Positions 1 through 7,177 of a stretch of DNA of 20,482 nt are shown here, one piece after another. Each line of letters begins with the position of its first letter. The first letter of the stretch is position 1. The stretch covers positions 1-20,482 of the forward strand of contig JAVBPQ010000070.1 of assembly GCA_031549525.1 (NCBI GenBank), written 5' to 3'. The stretch is from WQUF01 sp031549525 (GTDB taxonomy: Bacteria > Bacillota > Clostridia > Clostridiales > Clostridiaceae). The translations under genes were made by a program, and so were the position numbers. The notes below the pieces were generated by a model that did no database searches, was not told the DNA's origin, and saw only the letters and a program-made list of their open reading frames with translations.

Positions 1-232
1 AGGAAATGCAGTTATCAATGCTAAAGACAAAAAGATTTATGTAGGCGACAAATTAAACGTTATGAAGGGTGTTACAGCAGTTGATGGAAATGGTGCTGAT
101 ATAACTAATAAAGTTACAGTATCAGGTAAAGTTGACGCAAACAAAGCTGGAAAATACACTTTAACATATAGCGTAGTAGGTGCAAATGGAGTTACTGTTA
201 ACAAAGCAGTTACCATTACAGTTAGAAAGTAA
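1..232 (+). CDS. C-terminal end of a secreted Ig-like (DUF5011-type) protein, 5' truncated
   Basis: The reading frame enters from the left edge (first full codon at base 2) and stops at TAA 230-232, giving about 76 residues. They form one bacterial Ig-like module: a start like NAVINAKDKKIYVG, then MKGVTAVDGNGADITNK, VTVSGKV, a Gly-Lys-Tyr core strand, and the ending VTITVRK. This matches the last ~75 residues of the two downstream secreted proteins (ending at 2534 and 3714) position by position, including ITNK and VSG, so it is very probably the C-terminus of a third paralog. There is no LPxTG signal or membrane anchor after the module, so the protein is probably released or held by other contacts. 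The N-terminal part lies outside the window; its resemblance to the paralogs there is inferred. Confidence 0.85.
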   Translation, partial: GNAVINAKDKKIYVGDKLNVMKGVTAVDGNGADITNKVTVSGKVDANKAGKYTLTYSVVGANGVTVNKAVTITVRK

Positions 233-247
233 ATAGTATCATATATA

Positions 248-284
248 AAAAAATGAGAAGGCTTTATAAGCCTTCTTATTTTTG
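248..284 (+). terminator. Rho-independent terminator of the first Ig-like gene
   Basis: AGAAGGCTT (256-264), a three-base loop, and AAGCCTTCT (268-276) form a perfect 9-bp stem. An A-tract before it and a T-tract after it (277-283) extend the pairing. It lies 24 bases after the stop codon and just before the next promoter, so it separates the two transcription units. Confidence 0.92.
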
Positions 285-313
285 TTGACAACCTATCTAT
301 AGAATTTTATAAT
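285..313 (+). promoter_or_regulatory. Perfect consensus sigma-A promoter for the CPBP protease gene
   Basis: TTGACA (285-290), a 17-bp spacer, and TATAAT (308-313): all twelve consensus bases and the optimal spacing. It starts one base after the preceding terminator. The predicted transcription start is near 320, leaving a leader of about 38 nt before the ATG at 358. No operator-like palindrome overlaps it, so expression is probably constitutive. Confidence 0.9.
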
Positions 314-357
314 CAACATATCTTAAATGGATATATTGATTGAAAGGGTGTATTTTT

Positions 358-1239
358 ATGTTTAAATCATCTAATAGATTTTCACCAATTATTGGAATTA
401 GTGTATTTATAATCACCATGCTCATACTTATAATAATTGGGGGACCTATTCAAGGAAGATATGGAATGATAGGAGTTGCAATCACTGAAGTAATGATACT
501 CTTAATGGGGATTTTGCCTGCTATAATTTTAAAGCAAGATTTAAGAGAAGTTTTCCCCTTTAAAACCCCTAAGATTCGAGAAATATTTGGAACCATCATG
601 ATTTGGGTTGGGACATTTTCTATAGGGTTAATAGGAAGCATGATAATTATGTATTTTTTTAGGGAAGGGATGATGAATGTAAGTACAGGATTAAATGAAG
701 TCATATCGAGCGTTCCCTTTATCTTAACCTTTTTAATCGTAGCTGTTATGCCTGCTATCTGTGAAGAAGCCTTGCACAGAGGTTTTATATTGGCAAATTT
801 TAAACCCCTAAATAATAAATTTGCAATAGTCTTATCCATGGCAATTATCTTTGGCGTTTTTCATCTAGACTTTTATAGATTTCTACCCACTGCACTTTTA
901 GGTGCTGCTCTCTCCTATGTGATGATTGAGACAAATAATATGTGGATGCCAATGCTGTTTCATTTTATAAATAACTTATTATCATCCTTTGCAAGTTTTT
1001 TTTCAAATGGTACTGAAGCTTCAGTGGAGTTATCAAAGGATATGATAGCTATGAGCATAGGGCTTTACTTAATTATTGGAGCTATCACACCATTTTTATT
1101 ATACTATGGAGCAAAATTCTTAAAAAAAGAAAGAATACAAAGAAGATACTTCATCTTAACAGCAGCAGCCTCCATCATGATGTTCATCCTTGGAATATTG
1201 ATTTTTGCCCTTCAAATCATAAACAACATAAAAATATGA
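358..1239 (+). CDS. CPBP family intramembrane metalloprotease (CAAX/Abi type)
   Basis: Integral membrane protein of 293 aa with about seven or eight hydrophobic segments. The CPBP signature is complete: EEALHR (Glu136, Glu137, Arg141 from the ATG), a second-motif His in FGVFHLD (His169), and a third motif in LFHFINN (His202, Asn205). In this family these residues form the metal-dependent active site inside the membrane. Members process prenylated proteins in eukaryotes; in bacteria they are linked to bacteriocin immunity or surface-protein processing. The substrate here is unknown. A TTG six codons upstream (340) is open, but the ribosome site GAAAGGGTG (342-350) sits 7-8 nt before the ATG at 358, which decides the start. 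The gene is monocistronic between its own promoter and terminator, and lies between secreted Ig-like paralogs, so a surface-related role is possible but unproven. Confidence 0.9.
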   Translation: MFKSSNRFSPIIGISVFIITMLILIIIGGPIQGRYGMIGVAITEVMILLMGILPAIILKQDLREVFPFKTPKIREIFGTIMIWVGTFSIGLIGSMIIMYFFREGMMNVSTGLNEVISSVPFILTFLIVAVMPAICEEALHRGFILANFKPLNNKFAIVLSMAIIFGVFHLDFYRFLPTALLGAALSYVMIETNNMWMPMLFHFINNLLSSFASFFSNGTEASVELSKDMIAMSIGLYLIIGAITPFLLYYGAKFLKKERIQRRYFILTAAASIMMFILGILIFALQIINNIKI

Positions 1240-1249
1240 ACTTATAAAC

Positions 1250-1288
1250 ACTGATGAGCTACAAAAAGCCTCATCAGTTTATTTTTTT
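1250..1288 (+). terminator. Rho-independent terminator after the CPBP gene
   Basis: ACTGATGAG (1250-1258) pairs with CTCATCAGT (1270-1278), with an 11-base A-rich loop and a T-rich tail (1278-1288). It begins 11 bases after the stop codon. The remaining bases up to 1532 are very AT-rich and hold only the promoter of the next gene. Confidence 0.9.
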
Positions 1289-1453
1289 ACAAAATTATAT
1301 TAGCTTATGTCTTATTTTACAAGTTTTTAAGGTTATTTTTAATATAATTATTTTTTAATTATTATAATCATTAAAAATAATGTTTTTAAATGAAATTTAT
1401 CGATAAAATGAAAAATATATTAAAAAATATATAAAAAATACTATGAAAATTTA

Positions 1454-1482
1454 TTGATATAATTTACAGATAGATATATAAT
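1454..1482 (+). promoter_or_regulatory. Sigma-A promoter of secreted paralog 2
   Basis: TTGATA (1454-1459), a 17-bp spacer, and TATAAT (1477-1482). This is the same hexamer pair and spacing as in front of the next paralog (2620-2648). The predicted start is near 1489, giving a leader of about 44 nt with the ribosome site AGGGGAG at 1517-1523. Confidence 0.8.
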
Positions 1483-1532
1483 AAAAATGTAGATAAAATA
1501 TATATAGAGAGAAAAAAGGGGAGATTATATCT

Positions 1533-2534
1533 ATGAAAATTACAAAAATTTTAACAAAAACAGTTGCAAGTGCAATAGGAGTTGCATTAATGTTGTCAAC
1601 AGTTGCAAGTGCAAGTACAATCAAGACTCCTAATATGGGAGCTACAGCAAGGGAATATGCCGATCTAGTATCTAAAGCTAAAATTTTTGGTAACTTACAA
1701 GATTTAGCTGTTTACAATTTCACTGGAGTTTGCCTCTCAGAAGCTGCATTAGATAAAGCTATTACTAATGCTAAGCTTGCAGCAGAAGACGTAAAAAGGA
1801 TACTTTTTTTCGATGGTGATGGTAAGATATATACTGATAAACGTTATTACTTCTGGACAACAGATGATATAATACCTTATATAACTGACCTAGGCACAGT
1901 TAATAAAGTTAGTCAAGAATTAGCTAATGCATCCATTGGACCAATTAAATTAGCTTTAAAAACTGAAGTTTCAGATGATGTAAAAAAAGTTAAACCTTAT
2001 CCTTATCTTAATAACTATCCATACTATGATAGATTATACGTTTTAACAAGTCACGATTTATTTACTGCAGGAAGTAAAATGTGGATAGTTGATTTTGACT
2101 CAAAAACAGGAGCAGATGTAAAGAAACTCGATGAAGTTAGCACATACTTTAGTGATTACGCAACATTCTTAACATCCTTAAAAGCTTTTTATAAAGCTGC
2201 AGGCTGTTATACCACAACACCAAATCCACCATCAAATACAACATCAAAACCAGGTCAAGGAAGACCATCAAGACCATCAAGACCAGCTACTCCTAAAAGA
2301 GATGCAGTTATAACTGCTTCAAATAAGACAATAAAATTAGGAGGCAAATTTTCTATAATGGATGGCATAAAAGCTATGGATGACGGTGGAAAAGGTCCTA
2401 ATATAACAAATAAGGTTACAGTATCAGGACGAGTAAACACAGCAAGAGCTGGGGTTTATAGAATAACTTACAGCGTTAGAGGTGCTAATGGAAATCTAGT
2501 AAATGAAGTGGTTAGATATACTGTTAGAAGATAA
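1533..2534 (+). CDS. Secreted protein: unrecognised N-terminal domain plus C-terminal Ig-like module
   Basis: 333 aa. Residues 1-28 are a classical Sec signal peptide (Lys-rich start, hydrophobic core, likely cleavage after ASA). Residues 31-228 form a domain I do not recognise. It shares with the downstream paralog a PN[MI]G opening, a LQD[LV]AV stretch, a SHDL motif and a closing AAGCY. Two Cys (67 and 225) bracket the domain and are conserved in the paralog, suggesting a disulfide. Residues 229-256 are a Pro/Ser/Arg linker encoded by tandem 9-bp repeats (AGACCATCA at 2262-2279). Residues 257-333 are a DUF5011-type Ig module, nearly the same as the fragment at the left edge. No LPxTG, no transmembrane anchor and no catalytic motif are visible. 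The start is supported by AGGGGAG nine bases upstream. It is probably an extracellular structural or binding protein; function unknown. Confidence 0.85.
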   Translation: MKITKILTKTVASAIGVALMLSTVASASTIKTPNMGATAREYADLVSKAKIFGNLQDLAVYNFTGVCLSEAALDKAITNAKLAAEDVKRILFFDGDGKIYTDKRYYFWTTDDIIPYITDLGTVNKVSQELANASIGPIKLALKTEVSDDVKKVKPYPYLNNYPYYDRLYVLTSHDLFTAGSKMWIVDFDSKTGADVKKLDEVSTYFSDYATFLTSLKAFYKAAGCYTTTPNPPSNTTSKPGQGRPSRPSRPATPKRDAVITASNKTIKLGGKFSIMDGIKAMDDGGKGPNITNKVTVSGRVNTARAGVYRITYSVRGANGNLVNEVVRYTVRR

Positions 2535-2548
2535 TTAATTTTATATAT

Positions 2549-2573
2549 AGGGGGGTTGAATGACCCTCCTTTT
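2549..2573 (+). terminator. Terminator after secreted paralog 2
   Basis: AGGGGGGT (2549-2556) pairs with ACCCTCCT (2563-2570), with one G-U pair and a small GAAT loop closed by a further T-G pair. Only a short run of T follows (2570-2573), so termination may be partial. Confidence 0.7.
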
Positions 2574-2619
2574 AAATTGCTTAAAAAATTTGTTTAAAAA
2601 ATTTCAAAAAAATTAATTC

Positions 2620-2648
2620 TTGATAAATTATTAATTAAATTATATAAT
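2620..2648 (+). promoter_or_regulatory. Sigma-A promoter of secreted paralog 3
   Basis: TTGATA (2620-2625), a 17-bp spacer, and TATAAT (2643-2648). It is the same promoter layout as for the preceding paralog. The ribosome site AAGGGGG (2676-2682) lies nine bases before the ATG. Confidence 0.8.
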
Positions 2649-2691
2649 TAATTTATAATTTTCGTTTAATAAATTAAGGGGGAAAATTTTA

Positions 2692-3714
2692 ATGAAATTT
2701 TTTAAATATTTTGCCAAAAAAGTGTCAATTATGTTATTAAGTACTTTATTGGTAACGACTTTGGTATATGCAGATGAGGTTAAAGTGCCCAATATTGGAA
2801 CTTATGCAAAAGAATACAGCAACATGGTATATAAAGCTAGTGTATTTGAAAGCTTGCAGGATGTAGCTGTGGATACTTTTTCAAATAAATGCATAAGCCA
2901 AGCTACTATGGATAAAGCTATCGAAAGCGCAAAGCTTGCAGCAAATGAGATTAAAAACCTCTCATTTTTAAGATCAGATAACCTTCGCTATATAGGTCCA
3001 TACTCTTATAATAAAAAGACAGATAAAGATTATTTTCCAGTACCTACTAAAGGAACAGAGGTTATACCATGTGTAAGGGATAATGGTGTTATAATAGCTG
3101 TAAAAGAGCATCTAAAAAAGGCTTCAGTTGGTGAAGTTAGTATACAGATTAAGACAAAAGCATCTGCAGATTTTAAAGAGGTTAGGGTGACTGATGAATA
3201 CTTTGAATCAGTATATTTATCTATAAGCCATGATTTAATTGGCATAAGCAATGATAAATATATATTAAATTTTAATAAAAAAGACAGCGAAGGATTTTAC
3301 ACCATAGATAAAATAAGCTCTATAATAAGTGATTATGCAGATTTCCTATCATATTTAAAAACTTTCTATGCTGCAGCAGGATGCTATGATGAAAACAACA
3401 CTAAAAAAGCTAATTCTAATAAAACTAATAATGTAGATGTTGAAGATGTTAAAGAAGGAAAATCAAGCAATAATATAAGCGATGCTGTTATAGTAGCAAA
3501 CGATAGAACAATAAAGGCTGGACAAGTATTTAATTTTATGCAAGGTGTTAAAGCAGTAGATGATGGTGGAGAAGGCGATGTAATAACTAATAAAATTTCA
3601 GTTTCAGGTAAAATAAATACTGCAGTACCTAGCACATATATAATTACATACAAAGTTAAAGGTGAAAGTGGAAATGTAATTTATAAAGATGTTGAAATAA
3701 CTGTAGAAAAATAA
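2692..3714 (+). CDS. Secreted paralog with the same unrecognised domain plus Ig-like module
   Basis: 340 aa. A signal peptide covers residues 1-27 (likely cleavage after VYA). The N-terminal domain runs to about 233 and aligns along its length with the 333-aa neighbour: KVPNIGTYAKEYSNMVYKAS at the start, a Cys at exactly residue 67, ISHDL around 178-182, and AAGCY at 228-232 with Cys231. It carries one additional Cys (127) absent from the neighbour, and an insertion around residues 100-125. An Asn/Lys/Asp/Glu-rich linker (234-262) replaces the neighbour's Pro/Arg-rich one. The Ig-like module occupies about 263-340 and ends ITVEK. Linker and surface charge have diverged while the cores remain alike, as in an old tandem duplication. 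It has its own promoter and terminator, so expression can differ from that of its sibling. No sorting signal or enzyme motif is visible. Confidence 0.85.
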   Translation: MKFFKYFAKKVSIMLLSTLLVTTLVYADEVKVPNIGTYAKEYSNMVYKASVFESLQDVAVDTFSNKCISQATMDKAIESAKLAANEIKNLSFLRSDNLRYIGPYSYNKKTDKDYFPVPTKGTEVIPCVRDNGVIIAVKEHLKKASVGEVSIQIKTKASADFKEVRVTDEYFESVYLSISHDLIGISNDKYILNFNKKDSEGFYTIDKISSIISDYADFLSYLKTFYAAAGCYDENNTKKANSNKTNNVDVEDVKEGKSSNNISDAVIVANDRTIKAGQVFNFMQGVKAVDDGGEGDVITNKISVSGKINTAVPSTYIITYKVKGESGNVIYKDVEITVEK

Positions 3715-3721
3715 TTATTTT

Positions 3722-3750
3722 AAAAAAGGGCTGAATTAAGTCCTTTTTTT
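3722..3750 (+). terminator. Terminator after secreted paralog 3
   Basis: GGGCT (3728-3732) pairs with AGTCC (3739-3743, one G-U pair). The stem is extended by an A-tract before (3722-3727) against a long T-tract after (3744-3750). It separates the secreted paralog from the sortase unit. Confidence 0.85.
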
Positions 3751-3760
3751 AAAAAGAAAA

Positions 3761-3789
3761 TTGATTTTTAGTATTTTTTTAGCTATAAT
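3761..3789 (+). promoter_or_regulatory. Sigma-A promoter of the sortase operon
   Basis: TTGATT (3761-3766), a 17-bp spacer, and TATAAT (3784-3789). The predicted start near 3796 would leave an unusually long leader of about 170 nt before the TTG start codon at 3967. Confidence 0.7.
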
Positions 3790-3886
3790 AATTGTAAAAT
3801 TGTGAAAATAGTATATAAATTCAAATTTTTTACACCATATATCTCCATAAGAAATAATTTAATATGTTCATGCTTTTTTGTATAAG

Positions 3887-3923
3887 TTTTTCTCTATAAC
3901 ATATAAAATTATAAGAGAAAAAA
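3887..3923 (+). promoter_or_regulatory. Hairpin in the sortase operon leader
   Basis: TTTTTCTCTATAA (3887-3899) pairs with TTATAAGAGAAAAA (3909-3922), with a single bulged A and a nine-base AT-rich loop. No T-tract follows on the plus strand, so it does not look like a terminator. It ends about 28 bases before the ribosome site AAAGGAGTG (3951-3959) and could stabilise the transcript or modulate translation. The structure is seen in the sequence; the role is inferred. Confidence 0.45.
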
Positions 3924-3966
3924 TGTTAAATCAATCGCATTATATTTAGAAAAGGAGTGATTTTAC

Positions 3967-4626
3967 TTGACGGATAAAAATAGAAATTCTATCTCAAAGA
4001 AAAGAGGAAATACGTCAAACGTAGGTGCATCGTTTATTTCTCTTCTTCTTTTGCTTGTTGTAGGAGTTGTTCTTAGCTTTGTATTTTGGAGCATAGCTAA
4101 CGAGAAAGTTTTAGCAGTTAATTCGTTATATAGCGATCCAGATGACATAAAATTTGCAGATGAAGATATTATTATCGATTCAAAAAAGGTTAAGCTGCCT
4201 GTAAAAGGTGAACAATTAGGGACTATAAAGATACCATCTATAGACTTAGAATCTCCTCTTTTTGTCGGCGATTCTGACGAAGAGCTTGCAAAGGGTTGTG
4301 GAATGGATCTTAGCATGAAGTATCCTGGTCAAAATGGAAATGTCGTTCTTTCAGGACATACTAATTTAGTGTTTAAAAACCTTGGCGGTGTAAAAGATGG
4401 GGATGAAGTCATACTGGATACTTACTATGCAACATTTACATATAAAGCAAATTCCCATGAAATAGTTTCAGCAAAAGATACAAATGTAATAGTAGAAAAG
4501 GATAAGGAATTCCTCACTATTTATACCTGCTATCCTTTTAACTTTCTTGCCTCAACAGACAAAAGATATGTGCTTAGATGTGACTTTGTACAAAAAGAAG
4601 ATAAGAAAGAATTAAAAACAAAATAG
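3967..4626 (+). CDS. Class D sortase (first of tandem pair)
   Basis: Membrane-anchored cysteine transpeptidase, 219 aa. A basic cytoplasmic N-terminus and one membrane segment (about 21-42) precede a spacer to residue 80 and the sortase barrel (about 83-208). The catalytic triad is visible: His131 in LSGHTN, Cys188 in IYTCYPF, and Arg200 in KRYVLR. The TCYPF context and the IPSIDL strand are typical of class D sortases, which attach proteins with an LPxTG-like signal to cell-wall or spore-related envelopes in clostridia and bacilli. The start codon is TTG, chosen because AAAGGAGTG lies 7 nt upstream. A second sortase follows 9 bp downstream, then a membrane protein, as one operon. No LPxTG-type substrate is encoded in the window. 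Confidence 0.92.
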   Translation: MTDKNRNSISKKRGNTSNVGASFISLLLLLVVGVVLSFVFWSIANEKVLAVNSLYSDPDDIKFADEDIIIDSKKVKLPVKGEQLGTIKIPSIDLESPLFVGDSDEELAKGCGMDLSMKYPGQNGNVVLSGHTNLVFKNLGGVKDGDEVILDTYYATFTYKANSHEIVSAKDTNVIVEKDKEFLTIYTCYPFNFLASTDKRYVLRCDFVQKEDKKELKTK

Positions 4627-4635
4627 GAGAAGGGT

Positions 4636-5304
4636 ATGAATAAATTAAAATATATACTTTCCTTTGTATTTATATTGACCATAGCTGCAGCTGTAACTTA
4701 TTATGTCACGCGTTCAAGCAATGAAGGCGATAATACTGTAAATTCAAATATTACAGATACGACAGAATATATACAAAAGGATTTTGCAAGTATCAGGAAC
4801 ATCGCTTCTTCAGGCTTTTTTGATGAATTTGAAAATTTTTTATCAGGGTATGAAGAAGAGACAAACAAAACAGATGAAAAAAATAAATTAGATCATATGC
4901 CAAGTATAGGAGAAGTTTTAGGCTCCATTCAAATGCCCTCAATCTCTTTAAGCTCTGCTTTAGTATATGGAGATGGAAGCAATGAACTTTCAATAGGAGT
5001 AGGAATAGACCAGAGGCAAAAAATTCCAGGTCAGGGCGGTAATGTAATACTTGCTGGCCACAATAATATGGCCTTTGGAGCCTTAGGAGGTTTAAAGGTT
5101 GGAGATGAAGTGATTTTAAATACAAGCTATGGAGCCTTCAAATATAAGGTTGAAACATATAGGGTAACTCAATATGACGATTTGACAGTTATAGTAAGTA
5201 AAGATCAGGAATATTTAACAATGTATACATGTTACCCTTTTGATGTTTATACACCAACACCTACCAGGTATGTGGTGACTTGTACATATGTTGGAAAAGA
5301 ATAA
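4636..5304 (+). CDS. Class D sortase (second of tandem pair)
   Basis: 222 aa. An N-terminal membrane anchor (about 5-24) is followed by a long, acidic, Asn/Asp/Glu-rich extracytoplasmic stalk (about 26-90), then the catalytic barrel. The triad is His142 (LAGHNN), Cys199 (MYTCYPF) and Arg211 (TRYVVT). It is clearly paralogous to the preceding sortase from the IPS/MPS strand onward (PGQxGNV, LGGLKxGDEVIL, YLTMYTCYPF) but differs fully in stalk and N-terminus. That suggests the two enzymes have different partners or substrates. The ribosome site AGGAG (4625-4629) overlaps the TAG of the upstream gene, so translation is probably coupled. Both active sites look intact. Confidence 0.92.
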   Translation: MNKLKYILSFVFILTIAAAVTYYVTRSSNEGDNTVNSNITDTTEYIQKDFASIRNIASSGFFDEFENFLSGYEEETNKTDEKNKLDHMPSIGEVLGSIQMPSISLSSALVYGDGSNELSIGVGIDQRQKIPGQGGNVILAGHNNMAFGALGGLKVGDEVILNTSYGAFKYKVETYRVTQYDDLTVIVSKDQEYLTMYTCYPFDVYTPTPTRYVVTCTYVGKE

Positions 5305-5325
5305 AAAAATAAGGGGATAAAATAT

Positions 5326-6228
5326 ATGCCAAAATACAAAAATCTGATTACTTTAATTTTAAGTGTTTTATTGTTCGTTTTTATTCTGCTTCTTGTTGTA
5401 AATATTGCATTTAAAAACAATATATTTAATGTATCTTGGTACAAGAATACTTCAAGTATTAAGGGTATAAATAAAGAGGTAAAGGATAAAGTCGAAGAAA
5501 AATTAAAACTTGTAACATTAGAATCTAATTTTCCAAAAGAATTATATCAAGGTATTGTAACAGATGATATGATAAATAATAATATAGATAAAATATTGGA
5601 AGAAAACGTTAAAGCTTTAAAAGGAGAAGACTATAACAAGGATGTAGTAAATGTAGATGATATTTTAAATGTATATAATCAGAGAATCGATGATTATATT
5701 AAATCTAAGAATGTCGTAGTAGATGATGTTGCTACGCGAGTTTTAAATGATATAAAGTTTAAAGCAAAAGTAGAGGTTGAAATTGCAGCTTCATCAACAA
5801 ATTTTTGGGTTTTTTTAGAAAACCATAAGACTTCCTTTGTCCTTGATATGATTTCAAATATGTCCTTTTTATCAAACTCTGGCATTACGATTTTATGTAT
5901 TATCATAATCCTCTTATTGACTTTGGGAATGTTAATATTAAATTTAAAGGATATGCACACCTTTTTTAAATATACAGGAATGGCGATTTTTATATCAGGT
6001 GTATTGCCATTTTCTCTTGGTTTTAGTGGAAATTTATCTAAGATATCAAAGAACATAATGTTCATGGGGTCTTCTGCAAATAAATTATTGACAGAGCTTG
6101 TAAATTCAGTATTTAATCTCTTATTTAATATGGGACTTGCTTTGGTCATATTAGGCACAATCTTTGTCCTTTTATCTTCTTTATTTAATTTAAGAAGATC
6201 CCGTTCATCTTTGAGAAATAATGCTTAA
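5326..6228 (+). CDS. Sortase-operon membrane protein, unknown function
   Basis: 300 aa; I do not recognise a family. Membrane segments fall at about 7-28, 185-207, 216-233 and 264-287. Between the first and second lies a roughly 155-residue hydrophilic region rich in Lys, Asp, Asn and Val, probably extracytoplasmic and partly helical. The C-terminus is strongly basic (RRSRSSLR), so the positive-inside rule puts both ends in the cytoplasm. No Cys-His-Arg sortase triad, LPxTG or enzyme motif is seen. It follows the second sortase by 21 bp with a good ribosome site (AAGGGGAT, 5311-5318), and a strong hairpin follows it, so it is the last gene of the sortase operon. It could be a scaffold, chaperone or regulator of the sortases, or a component of the same envelope process. 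This is inferred from position only. Confidence 0.75.
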   Translation: MPKYKNLITLILSVLLFVFILLLVVNIAFKNNIFNVSWYKNTSSIKGINKEVKDKVEEKLKLVTLESNFPKELYQGIVTDDMINNNIDKILEENVKALKGEDYNKDVVNVDDILNVYNQRIDDYIKSKNVVVDDVATRVLNDIKFKAKVEVEIAASSTNFWVFLENHKTSFVLDMISNMSFLSNSGITILCIIIILLLTLGMLILNLKDMHTFFKYTGMAIFISGVLPFSLGFSGNLSKISKNIMFMGSSANKLLTELVNSVFNLLFNMGLALVILGTIFVLLSSLFNLRRSRSSLRNNA

Positions 6229-6230
6229 TT

Positions 6231-6263
6231 TATTATAGAAGCGGGGATACCGCTTCTATAATA
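6231..6263. terminator. Strong hairpin between convergent genes, probable bidirectional terminator
   Basis: TTATAGAAGCGG (6233-6244) pairs perfectly with CCGCTTCTATAA (6250-6261) around a GGATA loop; one more pair on each side gives about 14 bp. The right arm covers the stop codon (6256-6258) of the minus-strand HAD gene. T-tracts are poor on both sides, so it may act mainly as a 3'-end stabiliser or need Rho. Confidence 0.7.
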
Positions 6264-7074
6264 TAAAATTTTTAATAGCATAGCTTATTCCGTTTTGATT
6301 ATTTGACAATGTTATATGATCTGCTATAGACTTTATCTCATCTACACCGTTTCCCATAGCTATGGATTTTCCTGCATATTTAAACATTTCTGCATCATTA
6401 TGATTATCACCAAAGGCTATTATTTTTTTAGGATCCATTTTGTAATAAGAGGCTAACCGCTTAAGAGCATCGCCTTTAGATACATCCTTTGCCATTATAT
6501 CTAAAAGAAAAGAACCTGAAGAAACTATTTCTAGATCTAATATATCACAAAGCTCCTGTTTTCTGTAAGGAATGTTTCTAGTTTCATCTATTATGAGAAA
6601 TTTTAAAATATTTATATCTCTTAGTATGCTATGATCACATATTATGTTATAATTAGTATTTACAGGATTTTTAATATATTTATTTTCAAATGCTAAGATA
6701 TCTATTCTCCTATCTAGTATATGATAATAAATTGAATCAAGAGTATATGCCATATAGTTTAAATTTCTTATTTCGACATAGCTTATAAACTTATCCACAT
6801 ATTCTTTAGGTATAAATTTTGAGAAGATGATAAGATTATCATTTAAATTTCTAACAAGCGCACCATTTGATGATATTATTGGAGTTTTAGAATTTAGCAT
6901 CATAAGATATGGAAAGGAAAACATATCAGTTCTCCCAGACGCTATGAATATTTCAATACCTTGGTTTTGCATGAGTTTTATAGAGTTAATATCCTCATCA
7001 GAAATTCTTTTATCATCATTTAAAAGAGTTCCATCAAGATCAAAAACGCACCATTTATATTTTGATATTAGCAT
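6256..7074 (-). CDS. Cof-type HAD-superfamily phosphatase
   Basis: Cytoplasmic Mg-dependent phosphohydrolase of 272 aa, the usual length for the Cof/YidA (HAD class IIB) group. All four HAD motifs are present: DLDGTLL (nucleophile Asp12, acid/base Asp14), IASGR (Ser46), Lys200 in SKGDALKRL, and GDNHNDAEMF (Asp223, Asp227). The cap domain lies between motifs II and III. Members dephosphorylate sugar phosphates, flavin precursors or PLP, and the substrate cannot be read from sequence. The start is fixed by AAAGGAGT on the minus strand (plus 7080-7087), five bases before the ATG. It is transcribed alone, convergent with the sortase operon and divergent from rho. Its likely promoter at 7178-7205 carries a palindrome between -35 and -10, so it is probably repressed by a dedicated regulator. 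Confidence 0.9.
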   Translation of the reverse strand: MLISKYKWCVFDLDGTLLNDDKRISDEDINSIKLMQNQGIEIFIASGRTDMFSFPYLMMLNSKTPIISSNGALVRNLNDNLIIFSKFIPKEYVDKFISYVEIRNLNYMAYTLDSIYYHILDRRIDILAFENKYIKNPVNTNYNIICDHSILRDINILKFLIIDETRNIPYRKQELCDILDLEIVSSGSFLLDIMAKDVSKGDALKRLASYYKMDPKKIIAFGDNHNDAEMFKYAGKSIAMGNGVDEIKSIADHITLSNNQNGISYAIKNFIL

Positions 7075-7177
7075 ATTTTACTCCTTTATTAATATTTATG
7101 TTCTTAATTAAAATATCATATCCTAGTAACAATATACAAGCTTTTAGAAAAATAGAGCTTTTTGCTTACTTAGTTCG

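Noticed and set aside
340..357. Upstream TTG start for the CPBP protease, adding six residues
   Set aside because: The ribosome site GAAAGGGTG overlaps it and is correctly spaced only for the ATG at 358.
1533..3714. Secreted paralogs as sortase substrates because the sortase operon is next door
   Set aside because: Neither protein has an LPxTG-like motif, a C-terminal hydrophobic helix or a basic tail; they end directly after the Ig-like module.
3866..3901. Short 11-codon frame in the sortase leader overlapping the hairpin
   Set aside because: No ribosome site and no codon signature; the hairpin alone explains the signal.
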